A DNA stretch of 64,000 bases from Sphingobium psychrophilum (GTDB lineage Bacteria; Pseudomonadota; Alphaproteobacteria; Sphingomonadales; Sphingomonadaceae). Where the stretch lies: NCBI RefSeq assembly GCF_012927105.1, contig NZ_JABBFV010000006.1, forward strand, positions 209,606-273,605, given 5' to 3'. Positions 38,413-46,440 of this stretch are shown here, piece after piece (position 1 is the first letter of the stretch; each line of letters starts with the position of its first letter). The notes beneath the pieces were generated by a model. It saw only the letters and a program-made list of their open reading frames with translations. It did not search any database and was not told where the DNA came from. The translations under genes were made by a program, and so were the position numbers.

Positions 38413-38453
38413 CCCTCTCCCGTCTTCACGGGAGAGGGTTGGGTGAGGGTCTT
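38413..38453 (-). repeat. REP-like palindrome, complete copy
   Basis: A perfect 11-bp stem CCCTCTCCCGT/ACGGGAGAGGG (38413-38423 with 38428-38438) around CTTC is followed by a conserved tail to 38453. On the minus strand 25 bases from the tail to the left arm (AAGACCCTCACCCAA plus CCCTCTCCCG) are identical to the truncated copy at 38,819-38,843. The DUF559 gene ends inside it. Confidence 0.8.
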
Positions 38454-38797
38454 GCCTGCTTGGTCGACGCAAGACGGATCGCTTCCACCACGCCATCGAA
38501 ATTCGCGAGAACCTCGTGGTTCCAGATGCGCAGAATGCTGTAACCTCTTGCTTTCAGGGACAGCGTGCGTGCCGCATCTTTCTCTTCACTATGCTGACCA
38601 CCGTCCAGTTCGATGATTAGCATCGTCTCGACACACAGGAAATCGACAATGAACGGTCCGATACTGGCCTGACGCCGGAATTTGAAACCTTCTAACTGTC
38701 GATTGCGTAGTACGGTCCACAGCTTGTGTTCGACGTCAGTCGCATCCCTGCGCAATCTCGCAGCGTGGGGACTGGTCTGGCGTCGGACAGGGTGCAT
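38426..38797 (-). CDS. DUF559 (Vsr-like) endonuclease domain protein
   Basis: The 123-residue protein has a DUF559 core (MHPVRRQTSPHAARLRRDAT, LRNRQLEGFKFRRQ, then IVDFLCVETMLIIELDGGQH), a PD-(D/E)xK nuclease-like fold related to Vsr. The C-terminal PSPNPLP is encoded by the REP-like palindrome, so the gene's natural end may have been altered. The gene is bracketed by two inverted copies of that repeat. Confidence 0.75.
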   Translation of the reverse strand: MHPVRRQTSPHAARLRRDATDVEHKLWTVLRNRQLEGFKFRRQASIGPFIVDFLCVETMLIIELDGGQHSEEKDAARTLSLKARGYSILRIWNHEVLANFDGVVEAIRLASTKQARPSPNPLP

Positions 38798-38818
38798 GCT
38801 TCATGCCATACAGACAAA

Positions 38819-38848
38819 AAGACCCTCACCCAACCCTCTCCCGCGAAC
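38819..38848 (+). repeat. REP-like palindrome, truncated copy at element boundary
   Basis: This copy matches 25 bases of the complete repeat (tail and the left arm CCCTCTCCCG, 38834-38843), but the complementary arm CGGGAGAGGG that should follow within a few bases is missing. The recombinase gene lies immediately to the right, so the palindrome appears broken by the element's integration. This marks the likely left end of the mobile element. Confidence 0.6.
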
Positions 38849-40475
38849 CCGAGGCCGCCTTTGTCGTAACAGCGGCTACAGGTCGAGGGTTGTCTTGCAC
38901 AAATTCGAGAATGCCCATGAGCGCGCCTTGGAGCGTGGCGTGGATTTCGCCGCGCTTCTCGCCGGGATGCAGGACAATCCGGTCGATCAACGAACGGATG
39001 GCCTCCGAGGCATCGAGCCGGGTTTCCGGGTCTTCGAGCGCTTGGGTGAACCGATCCATCTGCCGCTTATAGATTTCAGCAATGCCGGGATGCACGTCGG
39101 GGATCGCTTGCGGTGCCTGTGCCATGCGGGCAGCAATATCGGCCTTCTGCCGTTCGAGCTCGTCCATGCGGGCTTTCATGGCAGGTTGATACAGCCCGTC
39201 CTCGATCGCGGCCATGATCCCGCCAATGGCGCGCTCGACCTTCTCCAGCGCGCGGGCATCCACTTCCATCTGCGCGCGCTGTTCGCGGTTCTCGCGGTTG
39301 ATATATTCGGCATAGGCAGCGACGGCGGCCTGCACCTTGTCCGGTGAGACAAGTCGTTCGGCAAGGCCCGACAGCGCGCGCTGTTCCAGCTTTTCGCGAA
39401 GGATGGTCCGGTTGTTGGCGCAGATATGGCGGCGATGATGGTTGAGGCAGCCATAGCGACCATTAACGGCCACCCCGATCTTACCGCCGCACAGACCACA
39501 TTCGATAAGACCGGACAACAGATGGACAGGGCGGCGGGCCAGATGCATGCGGCTGGCCTGTGTGGCATGGACGCCGTCGATCGTCGATTTATACCGGACA
39601 GCCAAGGCATCCTGCCTGTCCTTGACCGCCTGCCACAGATCGTCACTGACGATGCGCAGTTGCGGCATTTCAACCCGGATCCATTCGGACTCGGGATTGG
39701 TCCGGCTGATCCTGCCGCCGGTGCGCGGATCCTTGAGGTAATGTTTGTGGTTCCAAACCCGCAAGCCAGCGTAGAGTTCGTTGTTGAGGATACCCACGCC
39801 CTGGCACCGCTTGCCGATCATCGTCGTGTCGCTCCACGCACGTCCGGCGGGGCCGGCGACACCTTCTGCGTTGAGATCACGGGCGATAGCGCGGGGACTC
39901 TTGCCAGCAGCGAACTCGCGAAAGATGCGGTTCACCACCGACCCTTCGAGCGGCTCGATTTTGCATTCGCCGCGCACCAGTTCTCCTTCGCTCGATAGCC
40001 GCCGAACATTGCGGTAGCCATAACCCACCGGCCCCGCCGAAAATCCCTTCTCGACGCGCCCGCGCTGCCCGCGATGGGTCTTCTTCGCCAGGTCCTTGAG
40101 GAACAGCGCGTTCATCGTGCCCTTGAGGCCGACGTGGAGTTCGCTGATCTCGCCTTCTGCCAGCGTCACCAGCGGCACGCGCGCAAACTGAAGATGCTTG
40201 TAGAGCGTCGCCACGTCTGCCTGGTCGCGCGACACACGGTCGAGCGCTTCGGCAATAACGATGTCGAACTTACCCGCCTGCGCGTCCTGGAGTAGCGATT
40301 GAATGCCCGGACGCAGGATCATGCTCGCACCCGAGATCGCGGCATCCTGATAGCTGTGGACGACATGCCAGCCCTCACGCTCGGCGCGCTCGCGGCAGAT
40401 GCGAAGCTGATCCTCGATCGATGCGGCGCTCTGCTGGTCCGAGGAGTAACGGGCATAAAGGGCAATGCGGGTCAT
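38826..40475 (-). CDS. Large serine recombinase (site-specific integrase)
   Basis: The 549-residue protein has the resolvase domain with the catalytic Ser in YARYSSDQQ (about residue 11), then DVVIAEALDRVSRD-type helix E (here DIVIAEALDRVSRD), a Recombinase domain (about 155-270), a zinc-ribbon (CGLCGGKIG...CLNHHRRHIC) and a coiled-coil arm (about 385-460). This is the architecture of large serine integrases. It lies at the edge of the accessory region and its last codons (GSRERVG) fall inside the truncated REP-like repeat. It probably mediated integration of the element. The start has GGAG 8 bases upstream. Confidence 0.9.
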   Translation of the reverse strand: MTRIALYARYSSDQQSAASIEDQLRICRERAEREGWHVVHSYQDAAISGASMILRPGIQSLLQDAQAGKFDIVIAEALDRVSRDQADVATLYKHLQFARVPLVTLAEGEISELHVGLKGTMNALFLKDLAKKTHRGQRGRVEKGFSAGPVGYGYRNVRRLSSEGELVRGECKIEPLEGSVVNRIFREFAAGKSPRAIARDLNAEGVAGPAGRAWSDTTMIGKRCQGVGILNNELYAGLRVWNHKHYLKDPRTGGRISRTNPESEWIRVEMPQLRIVSDDLWQAVKDRQDALAVRYKSTIDGVHATQASRMHLARRPVHLLSGLIECGLCGGKIGVAVNGRYGCLNHHRRHICANNRTILREKLEQRALSGLAERLVSPDKVQAAVAAYAEYINRENREQRAQMEVDARALEKVERAIGGIMAAIEDGLYQPAMKARMDELERQKADIAARMAQAPQAIPDVHPGIAEIYKRQMDRFTQALEDPETRLDASEAIRSLIDRIVLHPGEKRGEIHATLQGALMGILEFVQDNPRPVAAVTTKAASGSRERVG

Positions 40476-40504
40476 GAGAAAAACTCCTGCGATCCGTTCC
40501 GCCG

Positions 40505-40846
40505 TCAGGCCGCCTTAGTCAGCATGAAATCGACATGGACGCCGTCATAGGGAAAGACGATGCCGCGCCCTTCCTTATGGATTACACCAGCGCCGATGAG
40601 TGCCTGCACGTCGCCATGCACCGCCTTCATGTCCCGGCCCACGCGCCGCGCAGCCTCACGGATCGACATGACGCCTTGCCCGGTCATCGCCTGGATCAAA
40701 TCCCAGCGCTTGCGGGTGAGAGTCTGCCACAACAGATCGGGACTGGCGAAGCTATGATGCGCGCCCTGGGCCTCGCCCCCGAAAGCGGCAAGCGCACGGC
40801 GCGTCACATCGTCGCGGCTGGTGACGGAGAGCGTTACGATGTTCAT
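40505..40846 (-). CDS. TumA-like antitoxin (HTH)
   Basis: The 113-residue protein has a winged-HTH core (WDLIQAMTGQGVMSIREAA, then AVHGDVQALIGAGVI). It follows the TumE-like gene with a four-base overlap (ATG at 40846, TGA 40845-40843). In known pairs this second gene is the antitoxin and represses its own operon. A start four codons upstream is less likely. Confidence 0.78.
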   Translation of the reverse strand: MNIVTLSVTSRDDVTRRALAAFGGEAQGAHHSFASPDLLWQTLTRKRWDLIQAMTGQGVMSIREAARRVGRDMKAVHGDVQALIGAGVIHKEGRGIVFPYDGVHVDFMLTKAA

Positions 40847-41127
40847 TTTTGCCTCCATTGGTCCACGCCCTTCCAGAAGTCCGCCAGCAATGCGGCGGGC
40901 GTCGTGAAGGCATAGGCCGTTTCGCTCTCGCCGATATGCCGATGATCGCTCTTGCCGGCCTCATTGTCGTAGCGCAGCACGCAGATACTATCGACAATAT
41001 AGGCGAGAGCATATTTGAGATCGTGCATCGATCCCTTCACCGGCTGCCGCACCCGCCAGATACGAAGCTCCACAAAGGACTTCGCATCAAGCTGGTGACG
41101 TTCGTTGAGCAACGGTTCCGCCTTCAT
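40843..41127 (-). CDS. TumE-like toxin (DUF6516)
   Basis: The 94-residue protein matches DUF6516/TumE: KAEPLLNERHQLDAKSFVELRIWRVRQPV, then HDLKYALAYIVDSICVLRYDNEAGKSDH and a C-terminal amphipathic segment. TumE proteins are predicted toxins paired with an HTH antitoxin encoded immediately downstream. Here the toxin is first in the operon. Its ATG lies only 5 bases downstream of a TATAAT -10 box, so the transcript may be nearly leaderless. Confidence 0.78.
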   Translation of the reverse strand: MKAEPLLNERHQLDAKSFVELRIWRVRQPVKGSMHDLKYALAYIVDSICVLRYDNEAGKSDHRHIGESETAYAFTTPAALLADFWKGVDQWRQK

Positions 41128-41132
41128 GATGG

Positions 41133-41163
41133 ATTATATGCCATCGAATGGCGTCGATGTCAA
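41133..41163 (-). promoter_or_regulatory. Promoter and operator of the tumE-tumA operon
   Basis: On the minus strand TTGACA (41158-41163) and TATAAT (41133-41138) are both perfect consensus matches, spaced by 19 bases (two more than optimal). Inside the spacer is a perfect 6-bp inverted repeat CATCGA-6-TCGATG (41142-41159). An HTH antitoxin bound there would block RNA polymerase, consistent with autorepression. The -10 box ends 5 bases before the ATG at 41127. Confidence 0.7.
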
Positions 41164-41171
41164 TGACTCCA

Positions 41172-41369
41172 TCATTCTGTTGCTTTCGGCTCATTGTCAT
41201 TGGCTGCCCTGCACGCGCGAATATGCTGGCGCGCAATATGGCGGCCGATGGCCTCCGCGATGCGGATCAGCGCCGTGTCAATGTCCACGCTGGGCGGCTC
41301 AGTGCCCGTCCCGTTATCGTTGGCGGCGGTCAGCCGATTGGGCGGCGCGGCGTTGTCACCCTTCTCCAT
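41172..41369 (-). CDS. Small protein of unknown function after alpA
   Basis: The 65-residue protein (MEKGDNAAPPNRLTAANDN...) has two AANDN(E) motifs and a helical centre (DTALIRIAEAIGRHIARQHIR). Its ATG at 41369 lies inside the end of the AlpA-like gene (overlap 14 bases), so it is translationally coupled. I do not recognise the family. Small proteins of this kind commonly follow alpA on sphingomonad elements (recalled). Confidence 0.6.
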   Translation of the reverse strand: MEKGDNAAPPNRLTAANDNGTGTEPPSVDIDTALIRIAEAIGRHIARQHIRACRAANDNEPKATE

Positions 41370-41595
41370 GGCCAGATTTCCCAAGCGATGGAGGATTGTC
41401 GTTGTCCGGCCGGTAAGCGGCGGGATCGGCGACCCAGCGATTGACGGCGGACTCGTGCCAGCCAGCACCATGAACGCTGATCGGCACTTGCCGAGGGAAT
41501 GTCCCTTCCGCGATCTTGCGGTAGATGGTGGACCGGGAAAGGCCGGTGCGGTCGAGAACGGTTTTGAGGCGAATGATACGATCGGTGTTCGGCAT
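41356..41595 (-). CDS. AlpA family phage-type transcriptional regulator
   Basis: The 79-residue protein has the MerR-like HTH of AlpA/excisionase regulators: IIRLKTVLDRTGLSRSTIY, KIAEGTFPRQV, then WHESAVNRWVA. It probably controls excision or another gene of the element. It is coupled to the downstream small protein. Confidence 0.85.
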   Translation of the reverse strand: MPNTDRIIRLKTVLDRTGLSRSTIYRKIAEGTFPRQVPISVHGAGWHESAVNRWVADPAAYRPDNDNPPSLGKSGHGEG

Positions 41596-42325
41596 AAAAG
41601 AGCTTTCAATTCATGCGTTGCCAAAGCCCCCTACAGCCAGAATTGGCGGAGTTTCCGCGCAAGACAAGATGCCCGCTGCAGCCTGTCAGGCCGCCCGGAT
41701 ACATGTCGTAGGGCTGTGGAGGGACGGTGGGGGACATCGGCGGACGTAGAGGGAATTAGCGGGAATTTGCCCGCATCATTGCCCATGCGCTTTTTCTCAG
41801 TTGCTGTTGCCTGATTGCCACGCTTTTTACGCTCGCCGGTCCCCGCAGATCGTCTGAGCTATGATGTATTTAGCATATCCATCGTCCTTTGCGATGGCCT
41901 GCCCGTCGCGAATCAATCTGCCTCAAACGATCCCATCCCGCAAGGGCAGCTCCACAGTGGTGCCGTCTCGCTCATTATCCTTGCGTGTCGCCTTTTTCAT
42001 TAGCTGCATGCGATCGCGTCACCGGCGACGAAGACTTGCTATGCTCCCGTAATTCTTCAGGAGTTGAAGTAAGATGGCCGCTCTCGCGCATCCATGCAGT
42101 CGCGCCCTTCAGGATTATGCGAACTTTAGGACTGTGACAGACGCGAGAGCAGGCCACTACCAACGCGCGGAAGAGCAGGCGTGGGCACCGGCTTTCCGTA
42201 TCGTTTGCCGAAAAGGCGATGTCCAAAGTCGCTTGCGACGTTGATTAGTTCGCCTGCACCGCCCCATCTAACGGAACGCTCACTTGTGGCCGAAGTTTGA
42301 TCCGCAAAGGACGGGCAAACGCGCG
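41596..42325. other. 730-base region without a supported gene
   Basis: No protein-coding signal is convincing here. The sequence 41,700-41,780 is G-rich with short repeated GGGGGAC and GCGGAC units. It holds the upstream region of the AlpA gene (minus) and of the sensor kinase (plus). Confidence 0.35.
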
Positions 42326-42730
42326 ATGGACAGATCAGAACATTCACTGGGCACGAGTAGCAAATTCGAGCTGCTGGTTCAGAGTGTAACCGACTACGCG
42401 ATATACATGTTGGACGCCCAAGGACGGGTCGCCAGCTGGAATCCCGGCGCACGCCGCTTCAAGGGTTACGAGCACGATGAGATTATCGGTGAGCATTTTT
42501 CCAGGTTTTATACGCAAGAGGATCAGACGCGGGAAATCCCCCGGATAGCACTCGAAACCGCCGAGCGGGACGGCCGGTTCGAAGCGGAAGGCTGGCGCGT
42601 TCGCAAGGATGGAAGTCGTTTCTGGGCAAGCGTCGTCATTGATCCGATCCGCAATCCAACTGGAACGGTGGTCGGCTTTGCCAAAGTGACGCGTGACCTG
42701 ACCGAACGCCGTGTCGCTGAAGAGGAGTAG
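42326..42730 (+). CDS. PAS domain, N-terminal fragment of a split sensor kinase
   Basis: The 134-residue product is one complete PAS domain (SVTDYAIYMLDAQGRVASWNPGA to DLTERR) ending EEE at a TAG at 42728-42730. The same frame continues unbroken past the stop (RASEERFRLLV) into a second PAS nearly identical to the first and then a full kinase. This is therefore the front part of a gene interrupted by one amber codon. CAG (Gln) to TAG is the simplest change. A short PAS-only protein could still be made. Confidence 0.75.
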   Translation: MDRSEHSLGTSSKFELLVQSVTDYAIYMLDAQGRVASWNPGARRFKGYEHDEIIGEHFSRFYTQEDQTREIPRIALETAERDGRFEAEGWRVRKDGSRFWASVVIDPIRNPTGTVVGFAKVTRDLTERRVAEEE

Positions 42731-42760
42731 CGCGCGAGCGAGGAACGCTTCCGGCTGCTT

Positions 42761-44254
42761 GTGCAGAGTGTGACTGACTATGCCATCTATATGCTGGACC
42801 GCGACGGTCATGTCAGTAGCTGGAATGCAGGAGCCGAGCGGTTCAAGGGTTACACGTCCAATGAAATCATCGGGCAGCATTTCTCTAATTTTTACACGTT
42901 AGAGGACCGGGCGGCGGGAATCCCAGTTCTGGCATTGCAAACGGCGGAGCGTGAAGGCCGCTTCGAGGCAGAAGGGTGGCGCGTGCGGAAGGACGGCTCT
43001 CGTTTCTGGGCAAGCGTCATTATCGATCCGATCCGGAATGACGAGAATGCGCTCCTGGGCTATGCCAAGATTACACGCGATCTCACGGAGAAGCGTGCGA
43101 TCGAGGAACAATTGCGCCAGTCCCAGAAGATGGAGGCGGTGGGTCAACTGACCGGAGGTCTTGCCCACGATTTCAACAACCTTCTGACCGGCATCGGCGG
43201 TAGTCTGGAAATGATGCAGGTGCGGATGCCGCAAGGTCGTACGGCCGAAATCGAGCGTTATGTCTTGGCGGCGCAAGGCGCCGTCAAACGTGCCGCAACA
43301 CTGACCCAGCGTCTGCTGGCCTTTTCTAGAAGACAGACGCTCGATCCAAGAACAACCAATGTTAATCGCCTGCTAGCCGGACTCGAAGACCTGATCCGCC
43401 AAACTATCGGCCCTGGCATCGCGCTTGATGTGGTAGGTGCAAGCGGTCTTTGGCCAACTTTCATCGACCCCCATCAGCTCGAAAATGCCGTCCTAAATTT
43501 GTGCATCAATGCGCGTGACGCGATGCCCAACGGAGGCAAACTCACGATCGAGACCGCAAATCGTTGGCTGGACGATCGCGCGGCTCGGAAACAGGATTTG
43601 CCCGTTGGGCAATATGTTTCGGTTTGCGTCACCGACACCGGGACAGGCATGACACCTGAGGTTATTACACGCGCGTTCGAGCCCTTTTTCACCACCAAGC
43701 CCCTGGGTGACGGAACCGGGCTTGGCCTGTCAATGGTTTATGGCTTTGCCCGACAGTCAGGCGGACAGATCAGAATCTATTCCGAAGTAGGCCACGGCAC
43801 TACGATGTGCATTTATCTGCCGCGTCAGGCTGTTGACTGCATAGACGATGCCGAGGCTACCTTTCATGTGCCGGTTGAACAAGCGAGTGACGGGAAAGTG
43901 ATCCTCGTGATCGACGATGAGCCCACGATCCGCATGCTTATCACTGAATTGCTGACGGAGGCGGGCTATTCCGTATTAGAGGCGCCTGACGGACCGACGG
44001 GACTTCGTGTTCTCAATTCTGATGCAAGGATAGATTTGCTTGTCACCGACGTGGGCCTGCCCGCCGGTATGAACGGGCGACAAGTTGCCGATGCGGCGCG
44101 GGTCAGCCGACCTGACTTGATGGTGCTATTCATCACTGGCTATGCTGAGAACGCGGTCGTTAGCGGTGGACTGGACAAGGGCATGTACGTCCTTTCAAAG
44201 CCGTTCCCGATGGATATTCTGGCCGGTCGCATCAGGGACATCATGAGTGATTGA
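42761..44254 (+). CDS. PAS-hybrid histidine kinase, part downstream of the amber stop
   Basis: This 497-residue stretch has a PAS domain, a HisKA dimerisation helix with phosphoacceptor His in GGLAHDFNNLL, the HATPase domain (NAVLNLCINARDAMP, then FEPFFTTKPLGDGTGLGLS) and a C-terminal receiver with DDEP near its start, Asp in LLVTDVGLP and the Lys of LSKPF. Without the amber codon it joins the upstream PAS into a PAS-PAS-HK-REC protein of 642 residues. A GTG at 42761 is the first usable start after the stop. GAGGAA lies about 9-14 bases upstream. Confidence 0.82.
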   Translation: MQSVTDYAIYMLDRDGHVSSWNAGAERFKGYTSNEIIGQHFSNFYTLEDRAAGIPVLALQTAEREGRFEAEGWRVRKDGSRFWASVIIDPIRNDENALLGYAKITRDLTEKRAIEEQLRQSQKMEAVGQLTGGLAHDFNNLLTGIGGSLEMMQVRMPQGRTAEIERYVLAAQGAVKRAATLTQRLLAFSRRQTLDPRTTNVNRLLAGLEDLIRQTIGPGIALDVVGASGLWPTFIDPHQLENAVLNLCINARDAMPNGGKLTIETANRWLDDRAARKQDLPVGQYVSVCVTDTGTGMTPEVITRAFEPFFTTKPLGDGTGLGLSMVYGFARQSGGQIRIYSEVGHGTTMCIYLPRQAVDCIDDAEATFHVPVEQASDGKVILVIDDEPTIRMLITELLTEAGYSVLEAPDGPTGLRVLNSDARIDLLVTDVGLPAGMNGRQVADAARVSRPDLMVLFITGYAENAVVSGGLDKGMYVLSKPFPMDILAGRIRDIMSD

Positions 44255-44382
44255 AACGAAAAGAGGGGCCGCATTAGCCATCGTATCCGTGGCGATTACG
44301 ATTGGTTCCTGGGTTCCTGCGGTTGCCGCCAAGGGTTTGGCTGAGTAGGGTACAGGTCATTTATATCTAAGGATGCAGGCCT

Positions 44383-45384
44383 GTGACCCCAGAGATGCCC
44401 AAGCCACATGACTGGAAACCAGAGCATTTACGCGTTGCCATAAACGCCGCGGGTGTCGCCTTATGGGCTTGGAATGTCGATACCGATGAATTCACGATGG
44501 ATGAACAGGGCTTCGAGCTCTGGGGCCTCAAGTGGTCCGGGAAAGTCACATTCGAGCAGCTTTCAGCGCATATCCACCCCGCTGACCGAGACCGGGTGCG
44601 CGCTGCCTTCACGGCGACGCGCGCCATCCTTGGCCCCTATGAAACCGATTTTCGCATCCTGATCGAGGATGAGGTTCGTTGGATCGCTACCCGCGGACAG
44701 GGGGAAGACGTTGGGATCGTTGGGCGGACCATGTTCGGCATTTTCCTTGACGTGACAGGACGAAAGCAAGCGGAAGAAGGCAATGAACTGTTGGCGGGAG
44801 AGATGAGCCACCGCGTCAAAAACCTTCTCTCCATTGCATCGGGTCTGACTGCCATCTCTTCACGTTCAGCAGCGACGGTTGAGGATATGGCGATCGAACT
44901 GACCGAGCGCCTTTCTGCGCTGGGCCGGGCGCACGATCTCGTCCGGCCACTGCCCAACGGCCAGGGGGACGCGGCGCTGCTGGGTGACCTTCTTTCCGTG
45001 TTGTTGTCCCCCTATGACGACCTTGGGGCATTCAAGGGAAGAATCCGCGTCGCCGTGGAGCGAATGGGTGTCGGACAGTCGTCTGCAACCGCCTTGGCGC
45101 TCGTCATCCACGAATTGGCGACCAATTCGATGAAATATGGCGCGCTATCTGCACAAGCAGGAACGCTGGACATTACCAGCACGTCCGAGAGTGACGATGT
45201 CGTGCTGACCTGGTTAGAACGAGGAGGACCGCAGGTGAAAAAGCCTGACGGACTGGGTGGCTTTGGAAGCAAGCTGGTGCAGCGCAGCGTAACGGGCCAG
45301 CTTGGCGGCGCCATCAGCTATGACTGGGACGAAGGCGGCCTTATCGTGTCTCTTCGGATGAAACGAACACGCCTTACGTCTTGA
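44383..45384 (+). CDS. HWE family sensor histidine kinase
   Basis: The 333-residue protein has an N-terminal PAS domain (about 15-125) and an HWE kinase core: phosphoacceptor His in EMSHRVKNLLSIA, HELATNSMKYGAL (N-box), and a glycine loop in GGFGSKLVQRS. These kinases often respond to light or stress in alphaproteobacteria. The GTG at 44383 has AAGGA 9 bases upstream; an ATG at 44395 is an alternative. It follows the hybrid kinase by about 130 bases. Confidence 0.85.
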   Translation: MTPEMPKPHDWKPEHLRVAINAAGVALWAWNVDTDEFTMDEQGFELWGLKWSGKVTFEQLSAHIHPADRDRVRAAFTATRAILGPYETDFRILIEDEVRWIATRGQGEDVGIVGRTMFGIFLDVTGRKQAEEGNELLAGEMSHRVKNLLSIASGLTAISSRSAATVEDMAIELTERLSALGRAHDLVRPLPNGQGDAALLGDLLSVLLSPYDDLGAFKGRIRVAVERMGVGQSSATALALVIHELATNSMKYGALSAQAGTLDITSTSESDDVVLTWLERGGPQVKKPDGLGGFGSKLVQRSVTGQLGGAISYDWDEGGLIVSLRMKRTRLTS

Positions 45385-45671
45385 AATCGTGCACCGCGCT
45401 GGTGCCGCGGACCGTCGCGTTCGCTCGGAAGACGATCGCAGGACGCGGGATTAGCTTTGCCGCCCCCATGCGGATATCACATATATCGCGGTATTCGTTC
45501 TTAGGATCACTGGCACGAGAATGATGGTCGCATCTACAGAGGGGCCGGGCTCGTTTCCGCCTAAATTATCTAAATTTAACACGTCAAACCGCTACACTCT
45601 TAAATCGTTAACCATTCTCATATATACCCCGTTAACAGGTCGCGATTGATTATCATCACCTTTGCGTAAGG
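45385..45671. other. AT-rich intergenic region
   Basis: These 287 bases become AT-rich after 45,560, with an imperfect inverted repeat (AAATTATCTAAATTT near 45,570). It probably contains the promoter of the next small gene. No gene is seen. Confidence 0.4.
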
Positions 45672-45947
45672 ATGGCAACGGTTATGGACGCTGCGGCGAT
45701 TTTAGGCATATTTCGAAAATGCCATGCACCGCTGACTGCGGAACTCAAAGTCGGGCCGGTGGTCGTTCCCGTGACGATCCACAAGGCGAATGCTTACGGC
45801 ATAGTGTTTTCCGGACAGTGCGTTGCTCCAGTGAATGATCCGGTGACGGTGATCCTGCGAGACCTGAAAGCTGAAGGCGTGATCAGTTCGCGGACAGATA
45901 GACGATCAGCTCTGCTGTTTGTTAGGCCGGCACAAAATTGGTCCTAG
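45672..45947 (+). CDS. Small hypothetical protein
   Basis: This 91-residue protein (MATVMDAAAILGIFRKCHAP...) has no recognised family. A weak beta-strand pattern (ELKVGPVVVPVTIHKANAYGIVF) is reminiscent of PilZ-like barrels but lacks the RxxxR motif. AAGG is adjacent to the first ATG, while a second ATG at 45684 has better spacing. Its stop overlaps that of the convergent gene (TAG at 45,945-45,947 on each side). Confidence 0.5.
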   Translation: MATVMDAAAILGIFRKCHAPLTAELKVGPVVVPVTIHKANAYGIVFSGQCVAPVNDPVTVILRDLKAEGVISSRTDRRSALLFVRPAQNWS

Positions 45948-46126
45948 TCCGCCTTGCGTGCCTCCTGCGATTGGCACATTTCTGGCTTGCCCGCTTGGGG
46001 ATGCCACGCAAGTTCGTCGGTGGGATGCATTAGCTCGTCCATCGCCCGCGCAGCTCGTTGGGCGTAAACCTCGACCAAGGTCTGATATATTTCGGCGGCT
46101 TCTGGCGACCGGGATTGCTTTGCCAT
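45944..46126 (-). CDS. Small hypothetical protein, coupled to upstream gene
   Basis: The 60-residue protein (MAKQSRSPEAAEIYQTLVEV...) is helical with no recognised motif. Its ATG (46126-46124) overlaps the upstream stop as TGATG, a typical coupling arrangement, which supports both frames. AGGA lies about 10 bases upstream. Confidence 0.5.
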   Translation of the reverse strand: MAKQSRSPEAAEIYQTLVEVYAQRAARAMDELMHPTDELAWHPQAGKPEMCQSQEARKAD

Positions 46127-46440
46127 CAGCGATTGCTTCCTGCACCTCTGCGAGCAATAATAGAATTCCGATCCTGGCACGCGGTATCCTTAAGGCTCAA
46201 GTAGAGGCATTTTGGGACGCGCGTGATCGGTTTGCAATGTCGTTGCGTACTCGAATCTATTTTTGATTCGTCTTTACGCGGCTTGAACGCAAACCGCCCA
46301 GCCGCATCTCGAAAATTTCTCGCGCGTGCACGATGGGTGTCGATCTGGAGTGGATCGTTATAACGGGCGCGGGCAGCGGCAGCCTCTTCCTCTGCCGCGA
46401 GCTGTAACAGCCTGTGATACTCTGCTTTTCGATTCATCAT
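46126..46440 (-). CDS. Small hypothetical protein
   Basis: This 104-residue protein begins MMNRKAEYHRLLQLAAEEEA with a helical, charged N-terminus and a basic C-terminus; the family is not recognised. GAGAG precedes the first ATG. The TGATG overlap with the next gene supports the reading frame. Confidence 0.5.
   Translation of the reverse strand: MMNRKAEYHRLLQLAAEEEAAAARARYNDPLQIDTHRARARNFRDAAGRFAFKPRKDESKIDSSTQRHCKPITRVPKCLYLSLKDTACQDRNSIIARRGAGSNR

Noticed and set aside
38413..38848. CRISPR array
   Set aside because: Only two inverted repeat copies with unrelated spacing; they are REP-like palindromes.
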